Of a DNA stretch of 64,000 bases, positions 50,323 through 62,340 are shown piece after piece. Numbering within the stretch: position 1 is the stretch's first letter; every line of letters starts with the position of its first letter. Made by a program: the position numbers and the translations under genes. Below the pieces are notes generated by a model that ran no database searches, was not told the DNA's origin, and saw only the letters and a list, made by a program, of their open reading frames with translations. Source of the DNA: Cervus elaphus. Its lineage: Eukaryota; Chordata; Mammalia; Artiodactyla; Cervidae. The stretch is from NCBI RefSeq assembly GCF_910594005.1, contig NC_057841.1:14741001-14805000 (forward strand). Reading direction: 5' to 3'.

Positions 50323-50545
50323 TCATCACTCATTGCCTTATTTACACAACTGAGATTACATATTTAAATTGTTTCTACAATGTGTCATTATAAATGATGA
50401 CATAATGAAAACTTTAATCATGAAAGCATTTGTTAAGTTATGTGTTCTTTAGTATTGTCAGAAAAACAAGCAGGTTAACAGACATGCTATTTAAAATTTA
50501 AACAACATACTGTGCTTTGATTATATACACACACACATATATTGG

Positions 50546-50760
50546 AAGTCTTCCCTAGTGGCTCAGACAATAAAGAATTTGCCTGCAATGCAGGAGACCC
50601 AGGTTGGATCCCTGGGTTGGGAAGATTCCCTGGAGAAGGAAATGGCAGCCCACTCCAGTATTCTTGCCTGGAGAACCCCATGGACAGAGGAGTCTGGCAG
50701 GCTACAGTCCATGGAGTCACAAAGAGTCCAACATGACTGAACAACTCACACACACACACA
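50546..50760 (+). mobile_element. Bov-tA SINE with CA tail
   Basis: A full plus-strand element ('cttccctagtggctcagaca' to 'aacatgactgaacaactcac'), followed by (CA)n. A second short CA run lies directly upstream. Confidence 0.9.
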
Positions 50761-51394
50761 TATACTACATATATATTCATTACTAAATTTACTGCTAATA
50801 AATAGGAACTATATCTACATGTTAGAAGGCAGCATTTTGTGATTAGGAGTTCCAGTGGGAAACTGGAGCATTGTCTGTCTTAAAAATTTAAAGAACCTTC
50901 TTCTTTGTATCAGTTGCTCTTCCAAAGAGCAAAGCAATACCCAGCATCTTAGTATATGGAAGCCTGTGTAATTATCTGGACTATAAATATGGAAAATAGA
51001 TGAATAAGGGAAGGTGGTGGAGGAAAACATGTATTAATAGTTGTTTTAAGGATTTTAGTGTGCTGGGAGTTAGGACCTCGAAATGATCTATAATAAAAAC
51101 TCCATCATAAAGTTATAAGAAACTGCACAAGAAATCTTCCCGAAATTTTTCATCTTATCCCCATTCTCTATATTACTGCATTGTTTAGATGACAGACAGA
51201 AGGAATGAATACTTTTGCCACTACTGTGGATGATTCATTCCTTGGACATTGTTAAAATTTCCTTTCTAACTAAACCTAGAGTCAAATCTTGTAATTTTTA
51301 TAAATATGGGAATGGCAGCAAAATCTTTTCTGTCCTAAAAAGAAGAGCAAGTTAAATTTAAGCAAAAAAAAAGAAAGAAAATTAAAAACTTTTT

Positions 51395-51690
51395 AGAGTA
51401 GAAGCAGTGAAATTGAAAATAGAGATATACAATGGAATGATAGCTGGTTCTTCCAAAACACCAGTAGAAATTATCCTTCTAACCAGACTACCAAGGGGAA
51501 AAAGAGAAGAGACAAAAGTTACCATTATCAGAAATGAAGGAGGGAATGCAGTTATTGAACCTGTAGACATTAAACAGTATTATAAGGATATACTGAGACA
51601 ACATTATGTCTATAAATTCAGACCAATTCCTTGAAAGAGAAAAACTGCCTGCATTCACAGCAAAAGATAAATAATCTGAGTAGTCAGGCT
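51395..51690 (+). mobile_element. Old L1 ORF2 fragment
   Basis: The plus frame reads LLTRLPRGKREETKVTIIRN, then EGGN and a YYKDILRQHY block. These are degraded versions of the L1 ORF2 stretch just upstream of the reverse transcriptase core. It is open for about 75 codons only. Confidence 0.7.
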
Positions 51691-51789
51691 TGTGGGAAAC
51701 AGTCTAGCTCATAAGCTGGAAGCAGGTTTGTGTTTCGTTCAAGAATGACAAGGATTTCTTTCACCAGCGGAAGAAGCTGCCTTTAAACA

Positions 51790-52255
51790 TCTTTCACCTG
51801 AATCACAGACTTAGGGAACAGACTTGTAGTTCCCAGGGGGAAAGCTGGAGGAAAGGGATAGTTAGGGAGTTTGGGACGGACATGTACACACTGCTATATT
51901 TAAAGTGGATAACCAACAAGGAGCTGGTGTATAGCACCTCTGTCCATGGGATTCTCCAGGCAAGAATACTGGAGTAGGTTGCCATTTCCTTCCCCATGGA
52001 ATCTTCCCAACCCAGGGATTGAACCCAGGTCTCCTGCACTGGAGGCAGATTCTTTACTGACAGAGCGACCACGGAAGCCCCATAGCACAGGGAACCCTGC
52101 TCAATGTTATGTGACAGCCTGTATAGGAGGGGGGTTGGGGGAGCAAGGGTACATGCATATATATGGCCGAATCGTTTCCCTCTTCACCTGAAATTATCAC
52201 AACATTCTTTGTTAATTGGCTATACCCCAATACAAAGTTAAAAGTTTTTTAAAAA
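51790..52255 (+). mobile_element. L1 3' UTR, plus strand, interrupted by a SINE
   Basis: L1 3' UTR text: 'cttgtagttcccaggggg', 'agtttgggacggacatgtac', 'aaagtggataaccaacaagg', then after the SINE 'catagcacagggaaccctgc', 'ctataccccaatacaaagtt' and an A-rich tail. Confidence 0.85.
51938..52081 (-). mobile_element. Bov-tA SINE lacking its 3' end, nested in L1
   Basis: A minus-strand Bov-tA from the tRNA-like head at 52081 to 'ctctgtccatgggattctcc' at 51938. The second half of the BovA unit is missing, yet 'atagcac' flanks it on both sides (51931-51937 and 52082-52088). Confidence 0.85.
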
Positions 52256-52683
52256 AAACTAAATCCTCTATTACTTGTGCATAAAAGCATACTTAAAAGC
52301 ATCCTTGAAAGATCTGGTGGAGTTGAACCTACTTGGGAAGATTTAGCCTTTGTTATGGGCTTGGCTTTTATGTGTCTGTTCTTCTTCTGGGAGATGGGAA
52401 TAGTACTTTTGTAGAGGTCTATGAAGATTAAGAACAGACTATAAAGGCATCCTTATATGCATGGAAAAATCATTTGTTTATATCTTTCTGTCAGGAGCCC
52501 TTAGCAGTGAGAAAACACTGAATAACCACATTCTATTCACTCAGCACTTTTAGCGGAATGAAGAGTCTTTAAAAAGGAATTGCAAAGCAAACCAAAGATT
52601 AATCTGAACATCTAAACTTTACGTTTTAGGCTTTTTAGTCCATGCTCTTTCTAATATATATTACACACTTATTTCTTAAATGG

Positions 52684-53078
52684 TGAAGTGAAGTGAAAGT
52701 CGCTCAGTCGTGTCCGACTTTGTGGTGTTGGAGAAGACTGTTGAGAGTCCTTTGGACTGCAAGGGGATCAAACCAGTCCATCCTAAAGGAAATCAACCCT
52801 GAATATTCATTGGAAGGACTGATGCTGAAACTGAAGCTCCAATATGTTGGTCACCCGATACAAAGAGCCGACTCATTAGAAAAGACCCTGAAGCTGGGAA
52901 AGATTGAAGTCAGGAGAAGGGGACGACAGAGGATAAGATGGTTGGATGGCATCACCGATTTAGTGGACCTGAGTGTGAGCAAGCTCTGGGAAATGGTGAA
53001 GGACAGGGAAGCCTGGCATGCTGCAGTCCATGGGGTCACAAAGAGTCAGACACAACTGAGCAACTGAACAACAACTGT
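52684..53078 (+). mobile_element. BovB 3' end with an inverted BovA piece at its 5' side
   Basis: Bases 52725-53078 are the plus-strand BovB 3' end (frame LKLQYVGHPIQRADSLEKTL, tail 'cacaactgagcaactgaac'). Directly before it, 52684-52724 is the complement of the same 3' terminus ('agtcgctcagtcgtgtccga'), giving a head-to-head layout. Confidence 0.88.
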
Positions 53079-53613
53079 TTCATTTTGCAAAAAAAAAATC
53101 TAAGTAGGAAATGTGACCACTTGTAGATATGTAAGCAAATTGCTTATAAAGATTTAACAATGAGCAGAGTTAAAACTGAATTTCCTTAAAGCTTAATTCT
53201 TTGTAGTTTCTATTTTAATTTCCCCCTGAACACCAACCTACAAATTAGTGTGATATTTTTAGGGACCTGTCAATTCAAGATTAAAATGTTCTCATCTACT
53301 GCCACAGAACATGGCAAACCTCACTGATGTCTCATCAAAGTCTTCAGCAATATATATGCAGTTAGAAGCCATCATTGAACTCTAGTTATTACTCTTCTTT
53401 AATTTTTATTATTAATCATTTGCAAGCAGATAAGACATGCTGAGTATTTCAAAGACTTCTTTCATTGTGGAATTTGAGATAATTTCCCAGGCTTTTGCAT
53501 GAGAGAATTTTATTATCTGACTTCTTTCCAATAATGACCTAATATACCTACTATCTTTACTTGCTCTCTTTTAGGATATGTATACACATATAACATATAC
53601 TTTATTTTTATTA

Positions 53614-53845
53614 GGGCTTCCCTGGTGTCTCATTTGGTAAAGAATCTGCCTGCAATGCAGGAGACCACCTTCCTCAAGGAGACCAGGGTTCGATTCCTGG
53701 GTTGGGAAGATCCCCTGGAGAAGGGAATGGCAACCCACTTCAGTATTCTTACCTGAAAAATCCCATGGACAGAGGATCCTGGTGGGCTACAGTCCATGGG
53801 AGTTACAAGAATCGTACATGACCTAGCGAAAACACTATCAAGTTA
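53614..53845 (+). mobile_element. Bov-tA SINE with internal 18-bp duplication
   Basis: A full plus-strand element. In the tRNA-like head the word 'gagacca' occurs twice, separated by 'ccttcctcaag', so the B-box region carries an 18-bp insertion. Confidence 0.9.
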
Positions 53846-54380
53846 TTCCCTTTAAACAGAAAAAAAAAAAAAGAACATTTCTCATATGTCAAAAATCAAG
53901 TAATTATAATGTGATGCACAGATTTAGAAAGCAACTATGTGGTACAAGAAGGAGACTCAGCAGCCTACAGTGAGGATTTGTGTTACATTGTCTCAAAGAG
54001 GGGAAAAATGTATTACAAGCTTTAATCTTTACCTGCATTTATTTGTACTTCTCTTCATTTTGCAAAAGACATTTTGCCATTTCTTTTTAACCAAGTCATT
54101 TACTTGTTAAAATTCTCTCTTGGGAATGAGAGTGAGTGGTGTGTCCAGATTTGGCAGACATCATTTGAAAATTAGAGTTTTTTCAGGTTTTTCTCCTCTG
54201 TCTCCATTGAGTTGAATATAAATGTAGAAATAACTTTTTTGAAATTTTTCAGCATTATACTAGCTCTCTAGAATGTAGATTTGATATCCTTTTGCTTAAA
54301 AAGAACAATGTGTAGTCTTTAAAGTATGTTGTACAGAGAAAATAATACTTTTAAGAAATTATTTGTGTCTGTGTGTGCAG

Positions 54381-54502
54381 ATATTCTATTGCCAGAAGCG
54401 AGGTGTTCAGTGTTGATGACAATGGCACAATCTTTACAACTAACCGACTTGATCGAGAGACTAGTGCTTGGTACAACCTAAGTGTTACAGCCACGGAAAA
54501 AT
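54381..54502 (+). CDS. CDH19: Cadherin-19, coding exon 7 (residues 404-444, part of EC4)
   Basis: The acceptor is 'tgtctgtgtgtgcag' and the donor is AAAAAT followed by GTAAGT. It is 122 bp long, phase 2 in and phase 1 out. It encodes EC4 sequence with LDRE at 427-430 and sequons NGT at 418 and NLS at 436. Most type II cadherins, as I remember, have 137 bp here, so this one lacks about five codons in the loop before DNGTI; human CDH19 shares this. It is the last CDH19 exon in the window; the following exon should start by completing codon 445 (Tyr). Confidence 0.95.
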
Positions 54503-56741
54503 GTAAGTATTCATTTGAGAACCATATATTGGTTCACTGTATTTTTTTAACACATTCAACAATCTCTAAACATAGGGACAAAAGGTAGGTTAAAATGTTG
54601 CTGAAATTAGAATTAAACATTATTTTATATATCAATTCATGCAAGTGTATATAATTTATTATTTAAAAGTTAACAGCTTGTTCATTCTTACCACAGCTTA
54701 TTTATATACTTACCACAAAATATCTCTGTTTTATTATGGCAATACATAATGTTTAATACAAGAAATGAATCATAGAAAATTCAGAAAAACATAAGAAATA
54801 AACCCAAGTCACTTGAAATTCTAAAATCTTTAATTAAGTATAGGCTCTTACAATACATTTTAAATCAATATTTTTAAACATTGAATATAAATTTTGCAAG
54901 TTATTTTTCAAATTGGACATGTAAACTATTGCCCAGCGAAATGTGTTCAAATAAAATTCATGATGTCAGCTGTGCTAATGGTCACGTCTTCAATAATCAG
55001 TAGTGACTAGGTATTTTTCCATTTTCAGGTTTCAAAACATAGATAAAATTATTCAGTTTGCCAGTTAATGTCTTCAAAATTTTAATTAATCAGTTATTAA
55101 ATTAATCAAGCTCAAAAGAATAGAGAGAACACAACGGAAAAGACTATCAAAATCATCACTATTGTAGTCATTGGATTTTGTATAATACAGTAAAGGATTC
55201 AGTTTGTGAATTTGAAATGTATCAGAATTCATCCTTTCCAAACTGATTTTACATAGAATTTTAATAATCATGTTTACCTTCTTGGCTTGCTTTTTGAAAG
55301 TCTTTAAACAAGTATCTTACTCCTCACTTTATTGAGAAATTTGCTGATGAGATGCTGGAATGGAAAGCGTCTCTTGCGTATTTTGTTATACACTGAGTGG
55401 CTCTTTGGCACCCAGGAAGACTGGTTCTGAGTCTTGAATTTTCTGTTTAACTAAACACTAAATGGATGGGAGCAAATTTATTGCAAGGGAATAAACGTCT
55501 GCTGCACAGAAGAAATGCCAAAGCTTTTGGTGTCAGAAATCACAAGAATGTTTAGCCTACAAGCAAGAAACTTTTATTCACTGGATATTTTGGAGAAAAA
55601 AATATATCACTGTTTACAAAACTACTAAAAAAAGAATTGAAATCAATTCAAAGGATGAGTGAACATCTTTGAAAAATGTGTTTCTCAATGAAGTAGTTTT
55701 CAACTGTAAATGTTTTAATGAAATTTATGTAAATAATTTATGTAATTTTATGTAAAAAATTTAAAACATGTTTTAATGAAATTTATGTAAATGATTATCC
55801 ACTGTAATCTTATTTTATATATAAGGAGAACTTAAGTAAGAATATTTCATTAACTTCTATTAAATTAGAAGTGCCACAATTTATGTTATTAAAAAGCAGT
55901 GTCTTTAAAATTAATTATGTGTATTCTAAGACACAAATATTGTAAAAAAAAGGTATAAAACAAAATTTATAAATAAAAGAAGACTAAAAATATGGTTAAG
56001 GAAAAAATTCCTGAGAAAACAAACTGAAAATAAACAATATATTTATATTACATGAAATTTATTACTGAGAAGTTAATCACTGTTCCAGAAATAAGTGATT
56101 AGAAATGTTATCAAGTTTAGAAATTACATAGTTATTGCTGATCTGCTTCTTGTGCTATAAAATTCATTTTCTTAGAGTAAAAAAATTATTTTAAACTCAT
56201 ATTTGAATATATATTTTGTAAAATGTCTGTTTCATTTTAAGGGAACTTGCTTAGCAAGAAATTATGTAACACCAAGCATCCAATTTTCATGCATTTTTTC
56301 CCTCTATATCTTGATTTATTTTTAATGCACATTATTAAACTCACTTTAGAACAATTTTGGAGAAAATAATTGTAAGTGCCAATTTTTTATGGTAATATTG
56401 ACATCAAAAATAATTTTTGACCCATTTAATTCACTTAAGACATATTAATATAAACAAAACACTCAAATAGTGGAAAACAGAGCTTCATATAAAATTGTTA
56501 CATAAAGCACTTGTTGCATGCGTTATCTGGAAGGTTGTGACATATCAGTTGTGCTGATTATAGGAAAGACATGTTCCAAATTAACATGTGTTTTCCTGGC
56601 AAACGAAGTTCACTGTGTGCTTAGTCTTTTTCCCGGAAAGTTTCCCAAATTAAGCACCAAGCTATTCATCAACATGCCAGCTAAGTGAACTGTCCTCGGA
56701 GTTTGTAATTTCCTCAGCTGTGTCTCACCAACAGCAGAAAT
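54503..56741 (+). other. CDH19 intron 7, first part
   Basis: No exon matching the expected next segment (rest of EC4, then the EC5 start) was found. The stretch is AT-rich, with a local duplication at 55711-55792. Bases 55320-55560 are of more balanced composition but I do not recognise them. Confidence 0.6.
55711..55792. repeat. Short local duplication
   Basis: A 24-bp word starting 'tgttttaatgaaatttatgt' is repeated exactly at 55711-55734 and 55769-55792, with a related spacer ('ttatgtaattttatgtaaa') between. Confidence 0.85.
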
Positions 56742-57045
56742 TTGAAGCAATGGACAGACCATTGTTACAGCTCAGTATATTTTGGCAAGCAAAGGAAAAT
56801 ACATCCTCGATCGAGGAGTAAGGGTGGGTCAACCCAAAAGACGCAAAGAGAAGAGAAGCCCCCGGCTCAATTTTGGCTCCTCTTTTTTTATTGCGCTAGC
56901 CAGGAGGGCTGTTTGTTTTACCTGGGGTTCTCACTCCGGTCCTGGGACCTTCCTTTGTTCTATTTTCATGGGCTTTCCCCCCTTTTTGTCTTTTAGCCAC
57001 TGCCATTCGGGACTCATTTTCCCTATTCTAACTACCTAACAGAAT
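56742..57045. mobile_element. Possible endogenous retroviral LTR fragment
   Basis: This block is far richer in G/C and CpG than its surroundings. It has promoter-like features: a 14-bp palindrome with two CpGs at 56804-56817, a 'ccggctcaattttggctcc' block, the words 'cactccggtcctgggacc' and 'cactgccattcgggactc', and an AATAAA near 57042. The overall look matches a ruminant solo LTR from memory. No gag, pol or env sequence is nearby. Orientation and exact ends are uncertain. Confidence 0.4.
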
Positions 57046-57124
57046 AAAACAACTAACTACTTTAAAATGAAGCTGCAAAGATATGTGTATGGTTTGTATA
57101 GTCATGTCAAAGGTTTAATTTGAA

Positions 57125-60100
57125 CTTAATTTATTTTTATTTTTAAATTTTTAAAATTTTAAATTGAAGCATATTTGCTTTACAGAATTTTGTGGTTTCT
57201 GTCATACATCAACAAGAATCAGCCATAGGTATACCCATGTTCCCTCCCTCCCAAACCTCCCTCCCATCTCCCTTCCCAATCCACCCTTCAGCCTGTCGCA
57301 GGGCCCCTGTTTGAGTTCCCTGAGTCTTATAGCAAATTCCCATTGGCTATCTGTTTTACATATGGTATTGTAAATTTCTGTGTTACTCTCTCCATATGTC
57401 CCCCCTCCTCCCTCCTCTCCTCCCACCTGTCCATAGGTCTGTTCTCTATGTCTGTTTCTCCATTGCCACCCTGAAAATAAATTCATCAGTGCCATCTCTT
57501 CAGATTCCATATATATGTGTCAGTATGATGTTTATATTTCTCTTTCTGACTTACTTCACTCTGTATAATAGGCTCTAGTTTCATCCACCTCATTAAAACA
57601 GATTCAAATGTGTTCCTTTTTAAGGCTGAGTAGCATTCGATTGTATATATGTACCACACCTTCTTTATCCATTCATCTGTTGATGGACATCTAGGTTGCT
57701 TCCATGTGCTAGCTATTGTAAATAGAGCTGCAGTAACATTGGGGTACATGTGTCTTTTTCAGTTTTGGTTTCCTCAGGGTATATGCCTAGGAGTGGGACT
57801 GCTGGGTCATATGGTGGTTTTATTCCTAGCTTTTTAAGGAATCTCCATATTGCCTTCCATAGTGACTGTATCAGTTTACATTCCCACCAGCAATGCAAGA
57901 TTGTTCCCTTTTCTCTACACCCTCTCCAGCATTTATTCTTTGTAGACTTTTTGATGATAGCCATTCTGACCGGTGTGTGGTGGTATCTCATTGCAGTTTT
58001 GATTGCTTTTCTCTGATAATGAGTGATTTGATCATCTTTTCATGTGCTTGTTAGCCATCTGAATATATTCTTTTGATAAATGTCTCTTCAGATCCCTTTC
58101 CCACTTTTTGATTGGGTTGTTTGCTTTTTGGTACTGAGTTGTATAAGCTTTTTGTATATTTTGTAAATTAGTTCTTTATTGGTTGTTTCTTTTGCTATTA
58201 TTTTTTCCCATTCTGTGGGTTGTCTTTTCACCTTGTTTGTAGTTTCCTTTGTTGTGCAAAAGCTTTTAAATTTAATTAGGTCCCACTTGTTTATTTTTGT
58301 TTTTATTTACATTACTCTAGGAGGTGTATCATAGGAGATCTTACTTTGATTTATGTCATTGAGTGTTCTGCTTATGTTCTCATCTAAGAGTTTCATATTT
58401 TCTGGTCTTACATTTAGGTCTTTAATTCATTTTTGAGTTAATATTTGTGTATGGCATTAGGTAGTGATATAATTTCATTCTTTTGTCACATAGCTGTCCA
58501 GTTATCTCAGCACCACTTATTGAAGAGGCTGTCTTTGACCCATTGTATATTCTTGCCTCCTTTGTCAAAAGTAAGGTACTCATAGATGTGTGGGTTTATA
58601 TCTATGGGTTCTCTATCTTGTTCCCTTTGTCTGTATTTCTGTGTCTGTGCCAGTACCATACGGTCTTGATGACTGCACCTTTGCAGTATAGTCTGAAGTC
58701 AGGAAAGTTGATTCCTCCAGCTCCATTCTTCTTTCTTAAGACTGCTTTGGCTATTTGGAGTCTTTTGTGTTTCCATATGAATTGTTAAATATTTTATTCT
58801 AGTTCTGTGATAAAAGCCATTGGTAATTTGATAGGGATTGCACTGAATCTGTAGATTGCATTTGGTGGAATAGTCATTTTCACAATATCGATTCTTCCCA
58901 CCCAGGAACAAGGAATATCTTTATCTGTTTATTTCTTTCACCAGTGTCTTAGAGTTTTCCATATACAGGTCTTTTGTTTCCTTAGATAGGTTTATTCCTA
59001 GATATCTTATTCCTTTTGTTGCAGTGGTGAATAGTATTGATTTCTTAATTGCTGTTTATGATTTTTCATTGTTAGTATATAGGAGTGCAAGTGATTTCTG
59101 TGTATTGACCTTGTATCCCACAACTTTGCTGAATTCGCTGATTAGCTCTAGTAATTTTCTGATACTTTCTTTTGGGCTTTCTATGTTTAGTATCTTGTCA
59201 TCTGCAAACAGTGAGAGCTTTACTTCTTCTTTTCCAATCTGGATTCCTTTTATTTCTTTTTCTTCCCTAACTGCTGTAGCTAGGACTTCCAAAACTATCT
59301 TGAATAATAGTGGTGAGAGTGGACACCCTTGTCTTATTCCTGATCTTAGAGGGAAAGTTTTTAGTTTTCACCATTGAGAATAATGTTTGCTGTGGGCTTT
59401 TCATACATGACCTTTACTATGTTGAGGGAAGTTCCTTCTATGCCTATTTTTTGAAGTGTTTTTTACCATAAATCGATGCTGGATTTTGTTGAAGGCTTTT
59501 TCTGATCATTGAGATGATCATATGGTTTTTATCTTTCAATTTGTTCTTAATGGTGTATCATGTTGGTTGATTTACATATATTGAAGAATCCTTGCATCCC
59601 TGGAATAAACCTGACTTGAAAATGGTGCATGAGCTTTTTAATGTGTTGTTGGATTCTGTTTGCTAGAATTTTGTTGAGGATTTTTGCATCTATATTCATC
59701 AGTGATATTGGCCTATAGTTTTCTTTTTTTTATATTGTCTTTTCCTGGTTTTAGCATCAGGGTGATTGTGGCCTCATAGAATGAGTTTGGAAGTGTTCCT
59801 TCCTCTGCAATTTTGGAAGAGTTTCAGAAAAATAGGCAGTAGCTTTTCTCTGAATGTTTGATAGATTTCCCCTGTGAAGTGATCTGGCCCTGGGCTTTTG
59901 TTTTAGGAGAGATTTTTGATCATTGCTTCAAGTTCACTGTTTGTAATTGGGTTGCTCATAATTTCTATTTCTTCCTGGTTCAATCTTGGGAGGCTCATTT
60001 TTTTCTAAGTATCTGTCCATTTCCTCTAGGTTGTCCATTTTGTTAGTATATAGTTACTCATAATATTCTCTTATGATCCTTTATATTTCTGTGTTACCTA

Positions 60101-62340
60101 TTGTAATCTCTCCTTTTTCATTTCTAATTTTATTGATTTTATTTTTCTCCCTTTTTTGTCTTGATGAGTCTGGCTAGTGTTTTGTCAATTTTATTAATCT
60201 TCTCAAAGAACCAGCTTTTAGTTTTATTAATCTTTAATATTGTTTCCTTCATTTCTTTTTCATTTGTTTCTGCTCTGATTTTTATGCTCTCCTTCCCTCT
60301 GCTGACTTTGGGGGGTTTCTGTTCTTCTTTTTCCAGCTGTTTTAGATGTAGAATTAGGCTGTCCATTCGATGTTTTTCTTGCTTCTTGAGGTATGATTGT
60401 ACAACTATAAACCTCCCTCTTAGAACTGCTTTGCTGAGTCCCATAGGTTTTGGCTCATCATAATTTCATTGTCATTTGTTTCTAGGAATCCTTTGATTTA
60501 TTTTTTTATTTCTTCAGTAATTTCTTTGCTATTTAGTAATGTATTTTTTAATCTCCATGAGTTTGTGTTTTTTGCTGTTTTGTTTTTTTTCCCCTGTAGT
60601 TGATATCTAATCTCATAGTGTTGTGGTCAGAGAATATACTTGATACAATTTGAATTTTCTTAAATTTGCTGAGGCTTGATTTGTGGCCCAAGATGTGGCC
60701 TATGCTAAAGAATGTTCCATGTGCACTTGAGAAGAAGTGTATTCTTCTGCATTTGGATGGAAAGTCCTGAAATTATCATTTAGGTCCATTTGGTCTAATG
60801 TTTCATTTAAGGTTTGTGTTTCCTTATTGATTCTTTCTTTTGATGATCTATCCATTGACGAAAGTGGGGTATTAAAGTCCCCCACTATTATTGTGTTGCT
60901 GTTGATTTCTCTTCTTATGTCTGTTAGTGTTTCCCTATGTATTGAGGTGCTCTTATGTTGAGTGCATGGACATTTACATTTGTTATGTCTTCTTGGATTG
61001 ATCCCTTGGTCATTATGTAGTGTCCTTCTTTGTCTCTTACAATATTCTTTATTTTAAAGTCTATTTTGTCTGAAATAAGGATTGCCACTCCAGCTTTCTT
61101 TTGGTTTCCGTTCACATGGAATATCTTTATTCATCCTTTCATCCTTTTACTTTGTGTATGTGTCTGTATGTGTCTCTAGGTCTGAAGTGGGTCTCCTGTA
61201 GGCAGCATATATATGGGTCTTGTTTTTGTATCCATTCAGTCAGTCTCTATCTTTTGGTTGATGCATTTCATCCATTTACATTTAATGTAATTATTGATAC
61301 ATATGTTCCTATTGGCATTTTCTTGATTGTTTTGGGTTTGTTTTTGTAGGTCTTTCCTTTCTCTTGTGTTTACAGGCTATGTAAGTCCCTTTAGTGTTTG
61401 TTGCAAAGCTGGTTTGGTGGTGCTGAATTCTCTTACTTTCTGCTTGTCTGAAAGCTTTTGATTTCTGGGCCAATTTTGAATGAGATCTTTGCTGGGTATA
61501 GTAATCGTGGTTGTAAGTTTTTCTCTTTCAGTACTGTAAGTATATCCTGCCATTCCCTTCTGGCCTGTACAGTTTCTGCAGAAAGATCCACAGTTAATTT
61601 TATGGGTTTTCCCTTGTATGTTACTTGTTGCTTTTCCCTTGCTGCTTTTAATATTCTTTCTTTGTGCATAATCTCTGCTAGCTTGATTAAAATGTGTCTC
61701 AATGAGTTTCTCCTTGGGTTTAAACTCTAGGGGACTCTCTGCGCTTCTTGGACTTGATTGACTATTTCCCTTCCCATGTTGGGGAAGTTTTCAACTATAA
61801 ATTCTTCATAAATTTTCTCAGTACCTCTTTTTTTCTTGTTCCTCTGAGACTCCTATAACTCGAATATTGGTGCATTTAATATTGTCCCAAAGGTTTCTGA
61901 GGCCTTTCTCTTTTTTTTTTTTTTTATTCCTTTCCCTTTATTCTGCTCTTCAGTGGTTATTTCCACCATTCTATCCTCCAGCTCACATCTCTATTCCTCT
62001 AAGCTATTCTGCTATTGGTTCCTTCTAGAGTATGTTTAATTTCAGTAATTGTGTTATTCATCTCTGTTTGCTTATTCTTTAATTCTTCTATGTTCTTGGT
62101 GATTGCATTAACTGTGCTAAGTGCTTCTTGCATTTTCTCCATTCTATTTTCAAGTTTTAGGAGCATCTTTAACTATCATTATTCTGAATTCCCTTTCAGG
62201 GAGATTACATTGTTTATTTGGTCTTGTGAGTTTCTACCTTCCTCTTTCATTTGTGTTGTATTTCTCTCTATTTTCATCATTTTTTTATCTAACTTGCTCC
62301 TCTTGAGGTCTCCTTTTCCCAGGCTTTTGGGTTATATTAC
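57125..62340 (-). mobile_element. Long decayed L1, minus strand
   Basis: The 3' end with an A/T-rich tail lies at about 57125-57170 and the 3' UTR runs to about 57485. ORF2 follows on the minus strand in many broken frames: C-terminal part ending IWNLKRWH (57486), a cysteine-rich region (HCWWECKLIQSLWKAIWRFL), the reverse transcriptase FADD box at 59197-59208, and endonuclease pieces (MGDFNTPLS at about 60885, GVAILISDKIDFKI at about 61080). ORF1 C-terminal sequence (RREWQDILTVLKEKNLQPRL) is at about 61433-61702, with N-terminal coiled-coil sequence up to 62340. Frameshifts and stops make it non-functional. Confidence 0.92.

Larger units (their letters stand above)
49097..54380 (+). other. 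CDH19 intron 6
   Basis: This 5,284-bp intron is the most repeat-loaded: six or more Bov-tA copies, two L1 pieces, a BovB end fragment and CA microsatellites at about 50523-50540 and 50743-50760. No exon-like sequence was seen between repeats. Confidence 0.85.

Noticed and set aside
54503..57100. Search for the next CDH19 exon (end of EC4, start of EC5)
   Set aside because: No segment with a suitable phase, acceptor and cadherin motifs was found; the exon is probably beyond the window.
57486..61702. Several 60-100 codon frames on both strands
   Set aside because: The minus-strand ones are pieces of L1 ORF2 and ORF1; the plus-strand ones are their T-rich, hydrophobic-looking shadows and not membrane proteins.
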